Source of the DNA: Methylococcaceae bacterium
GTDB lineage: Bacteria > Pseudomonadota > Gammaproteobacteria > Methylococcales > Methylococcaceae
DNA length: 9,576 bases
Assembly (NCBI GenBank): GCA_012026715.1
Contig: VEPB01000366.1
Location: 1-9,576, forward strand
Direction of reading: 5' to 3'
Shown: in pieces, positions 7,321 through 9,576 of the stretch
Layout of the letters: each line of letters begins with the position of its first letter
Numbering within the stretch: position 1 is the first letter of the stretch
Notes under the pieces: model-generated
The model's database searches: none
What the model saw: the letters and a program-made list of their open reading frames with translations, nothing else
What the model was told of the DNA's origin: nothing
Translations under genes and position numbers: made by a program

Positions 7321-9576
7321 ATGGCCGAATTCCGCAACGACAAGCCCCGTGTCCTCATCGTCGACGACGTCAACGAGAACCTCCACGCGCTGATGAACAT
7401 CCTGCGGGAGGACTACGCCATCCTGGCCGCGACCGCCGGAGAAAAGGCGCTGGAACTGGCCGCCCGGGCGCCGCAGCCGGATGCCGTCCTGCTGGACATC
7501 AAAATGCCGGGCATGGACGGCTACGAGGTGCTGCGGCGGCTCAAGGCGGAGCCGACTACCGCCGAAATTCCCGTCATCTTCGTCACGGCACTGACCGAAT
7601 CCTCCGAGGAGGCCCATGGTCTGGCGCTGGGCGCCGCGGACTATGTCACCAAGCCGGTCAATCCCGATTTGGTTCGACTGCGGGTACGCACCCAGCTGGA
7701 ATTGCGCCGCTATCGGCGCAAGCCGGCGGTGCCGGGCAACGGCGCGCAGCGGCCGACCCTGCTGGTGGTCGACGACGTTCCCGAGAACATCCACGAATTG
7801 GTGGACGCGCTCAAGGAGGACTACCGCATTCTGGTGGCGGCCAATGGGCTCCGGGCCATCGAACTGGTGCAGGGGGCGATGCCTCCCGATCTGGTGCTGC
7901 TCGACATCGTCATGCCGGAAATGGACGGTTATGAGGTGTGCCGCCGTATCAAGGCGTCCCCTGAGGGCAGCCGGATCCCGGTGATCTTCGTCAGCGTGGT
8001 GGACGGTTCTTTGGATAAGATCCGGGGGTTTACCATCGGCGCGGCGGACTATGTCACCAAGCCGTTCGACATCGACGAGGTGCGGGCCCGGGTCCGTACT
8101 CACCTGGAATTGAGCCGGTTCCAGCGTCACCTCGAGCACTTGGTGGCGGAGCGTACCGCCGCGCTGGAGGAAAGCCGGGAAAAGTACCGGGTGCTGGCGG
8201 AATATTCGCCCAATTGGGAGTACTGGCTGGCCCCCGATGGCCAGTACCTGTACGTGGCGCCGGCCTGCGCGGCCGTTTCCGGCTATACCCCGGATGAATT
8301 TCTGGTCGACTCGGGGTTGATGCAACGCATCGTCGTGGCGGACGACCGCTTGCTCTGGGATGGGCAGCGGGCGGCTGCGACGCAGACCCGGGAGACTCCA
8401 CCGGGTCCCCTGACGTTCCGGATCCGCACGCGCAGCGGCGAGTTGCGCTGGATCGAGCACGAATGCCAAGCGGTCGTCGATGCCAGCGGCGGCTGCCTCG
8501 GCTCGCGCGGTACCCATCGCGACGTGACCGCGCGGATTCAGGCGGAAGAGCGGGTGCAACTGGCGGCCACGGTGTTCGAGCATTCCGCCGAGGCGGTGGT
8601 GATCACCGACGCCGCTAACAACATCCTCACCGTCAACCGCGCTTTCGTCGAGATCACCGGTTACCGGGCCGAGGAGGTGGCGGGCCAGAATCCGCGGCTG
8701 TTGAAATCGGGGCGTCATGACAGCGAGTTTTACCGGGCGATGTGGTCGGAATTGCTGGCAGGGGGCAGCTGGCGCGGCGAGATCTGGAACCGCCGCAAGG
8801 ATGGCAGCGTCTACCCGGGGCTCGCCAGCATCAGCATCATCCGCGACGGCCAGGGAAGGGTGACCCATCACATTCAGGTGTTTTCCGACCTCAGCCACCT
8901 CAAGCGCACCGAGGAGAAGCTGGATTTCCTGGCGAACCACGATCCGCTCACCGGCTTGCCCAATCGCACCCTCTTCCATGAGCTGCTCAGTTACGCGATC
9001 CAGCAGGCCGAGCGGGGATCGGAGCTGTTCGCGCTGATGAGTCTGGATCTGGATGGGGTCAACTTCGTCAACGACAGCTACGGCCACGGTTTTGGCGATC
9101 GTCTGCTGATCGCGGTCGCGGCCCGCCTGGACGGGATGCGGCGCTCCAAGGAAGTGTTGTCGCGCAGCGGCGGCGACCAATTCAACCTGATCCTGGACGA
9201 TATCGCCAGTCCCCAGGAGGCCGGATTTACCGCGCAACGGCTGATCGAGGCCTTGAACGAGCCGTTCTCCGTGGAGGGCCAGACCGTCTTCATCGGGGCC
9301 CGCGCGGGACTGGCGCTTTATCCCACCGATGGCTCCGATGCCGAAACCCTGCAGCGCAACGCCGACACGGCGCTGAACCGCGCCAAGTTACAGGGGCGAG
9401 GCAGTCTGAGTTTCTTTTCTCCCGAGATGACGACCCGTGCGCAGGTCCGGCTCAGCCTGGAATCGGAACTGCGCCGAGCCATGGAGAATGGCGAGCTGAG
9501 AGTCTATTACCAGCCTCAAGTTAGCTTGGCCGACGGCCGCATCACCGGGCTGGAAGCCCTGCTGCGCTGGCAGCAC
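7321..9576 (+). CDS. REC-REC-PAS-PAS-GGDEF-EAL cyclic-di-GMP protein (3' end outside window)
   Basis: The first 752 residues of a cytoplasmic c-di-GMP enzyme are visible. Receiver 1 spans about 10-128 (Asp15, Asp16, acceptor Asp59, Thr89, Lys111). Receiver 2 spans about 145-265 (Asp151, Asp152, acceptor Asp195, Ser225, Lys247). A short coiled coil (268-288), PAS 1 (about 288-408) and PAS 2 (about 413-530, with NPRLLKSGRHDSEFY and GEIWNRRKDGSVYP) follow. GGDEF spans about 537-705, and the first residues of EAL include Glu745 in EALLRW. The metal/substrate residues Asp576, Asn584 and Asp593 are kept, but the signature is GGDQF (617-621) instead of GGDEF and the inhibitory site reads RSKE (608-611) rather than RxxD. 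Cyclase activity is therefore doubtful; the domain may bind GTP and regulate EAL. ATG 7321 follows the kinase stop by 26 bases with no clear Shine-Dalgarno, so translation may depend on the upstream gene. Activity of the EAL domain cannot be judged because most of it is missing. Confidence 0.92.
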   Translation, partial: MAEFRNDKPRVLIVDDVNENLHALMNILREDYAILAATAGEKALELAARAPQPDAVLLDIKMPGMDGYEVLRRLKAEPTTAEIPVIFVTALTESSEEAHGLALGAADYVTKPVNPDLVRLRVRTQLELRRYRRKPAVPGNGAQRPTLLVVDDVPENIHELVDALKEDYRILVAANGLRAIELVQGAMPPDLVLLDIVMPEMDGYEVCRRIKASPEGSRIPVIFVSVVDGSLDKIRGFTIGAADYVTKPFDIDEVRARVRTHLELSRFQRHLEHLVAERTAALEESREKYRVLAEYSPNWEYWLAPDGQYLYVAPACAAVSGYTPDEFLVDSGLMQRIVVADDRLLWDGQRAAATQTRETPPGPLTFRIRTRSGELRWIEHECQAVVDASGGCLGSRGTHRDVTARIQAEERVQLAATVFEHSAEAVVITDAANNILTVNRAFVEITGYRAEEVAGQNPRLLKSGRHDSEFYRAMWSELLAGGSWRGEIWNRRKDGSVYPGLASISIIRDGQGRVTHHIQVFSDLSHLKRTEEKLDFLANHDPLTGLPNRTLFHELLSYAIQQAERGSELFALMSLDLDGVNFVNDSYGHGFGDRLLIAVAARLDGMRRSKEVLSRSGGDQFNLILDDIASPQEAGFTAQRLIEALNEPFSVEGQTVFIGARAGLALYPTDGSDAETLQRNADTALNRAKLQGRGSLSFFSPEMTTRAQVRLSLESELRRAMENGELRVYYQPQVSLADGRITGLEALLRWQH

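Overview
The window is GC-rich DNA from a Gram-negative bacterium. Evidence for this is a TonB-dependent outer-membrane receptor, a second predicted outer-membrane barrel, a periplasmic YfiR-type protein and a large CHASE8 hybrid kinase. The style (long GC-rich genes, PAS-GGDEF-EAL proteins with tandem receivers) fits a GC-rich gammaproteobacterium such as a methanotroph or purple-sulfur-type lineage. That placement is an inference, not a demonstrated identity. I see no RNA genes, insertion sequences, CRISPR arrays or phage genes.

Layout. At the left edge a minus-strand gene begins at 112 and runs out of the window; only about 37 N-terminal residues are visible and they lead into a membrane segment. 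The divergent intergenic region (113-300) holds a consensus -10 box (TATAAT) for the minus gene, a potential multi-stem leader in its 5' UTR that could hide its Shine-Dalgarno, and a plausible sigma70 promoter for the rightward gene. At 301-1161 lies a predicted outer-membrane protein of the phenol-degradation MetA/SphA-like family. After a 144-base gap comes a compact rightward block: TonB-dependent receptor (1306-3318), YfiR/DUF4154 periplasmic protein (3315-3854, 4-base overlap), a 1142-residue CHASE8-HAMP-PAS-HisKA-HATPase-REC-REC-HPt hybrid kinase (3866-7294), and a REC-REC-PAS-PAS-GGDEF-EAL protein (7321 to the window end, truncated in its EAL domain).

How they may work together. In the YfiBNR system of Pseudomonas, periplasmic YfiR represses YfiN, a CHASE8-HAMP-GGDEF cyclase. 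Here the CHASE8-HAMP input sits on a full phosphorelay kinase (His407, Asp701/Asp845, His999). The adjacent gene supplies two receiver domains (Asp59, Asp195) fused to a GGDEF-EAL output. The simplest model is that receptor or periplasmic state is sensed by YfiR, passed to the CHASE8 kinase, relayed through HPt to the tandem receivers, and read out as a change in cyclic-di-GMP. The GGDEF signature is degenerate (GGDQF, with RxxE at the inhibitory site) while the visible part of EAL carries an intact EALLR motif, so the output may be c-di-GMP breakdown rather than synthesis.

Main oddity: the 5' end of the receptor gene. The open frame has no signal peptide. An in-frame TAG lies just upstream, and signal-peptide-like residues are split between two frames, suggesting frame damage, a sequencing error or an unusual start.
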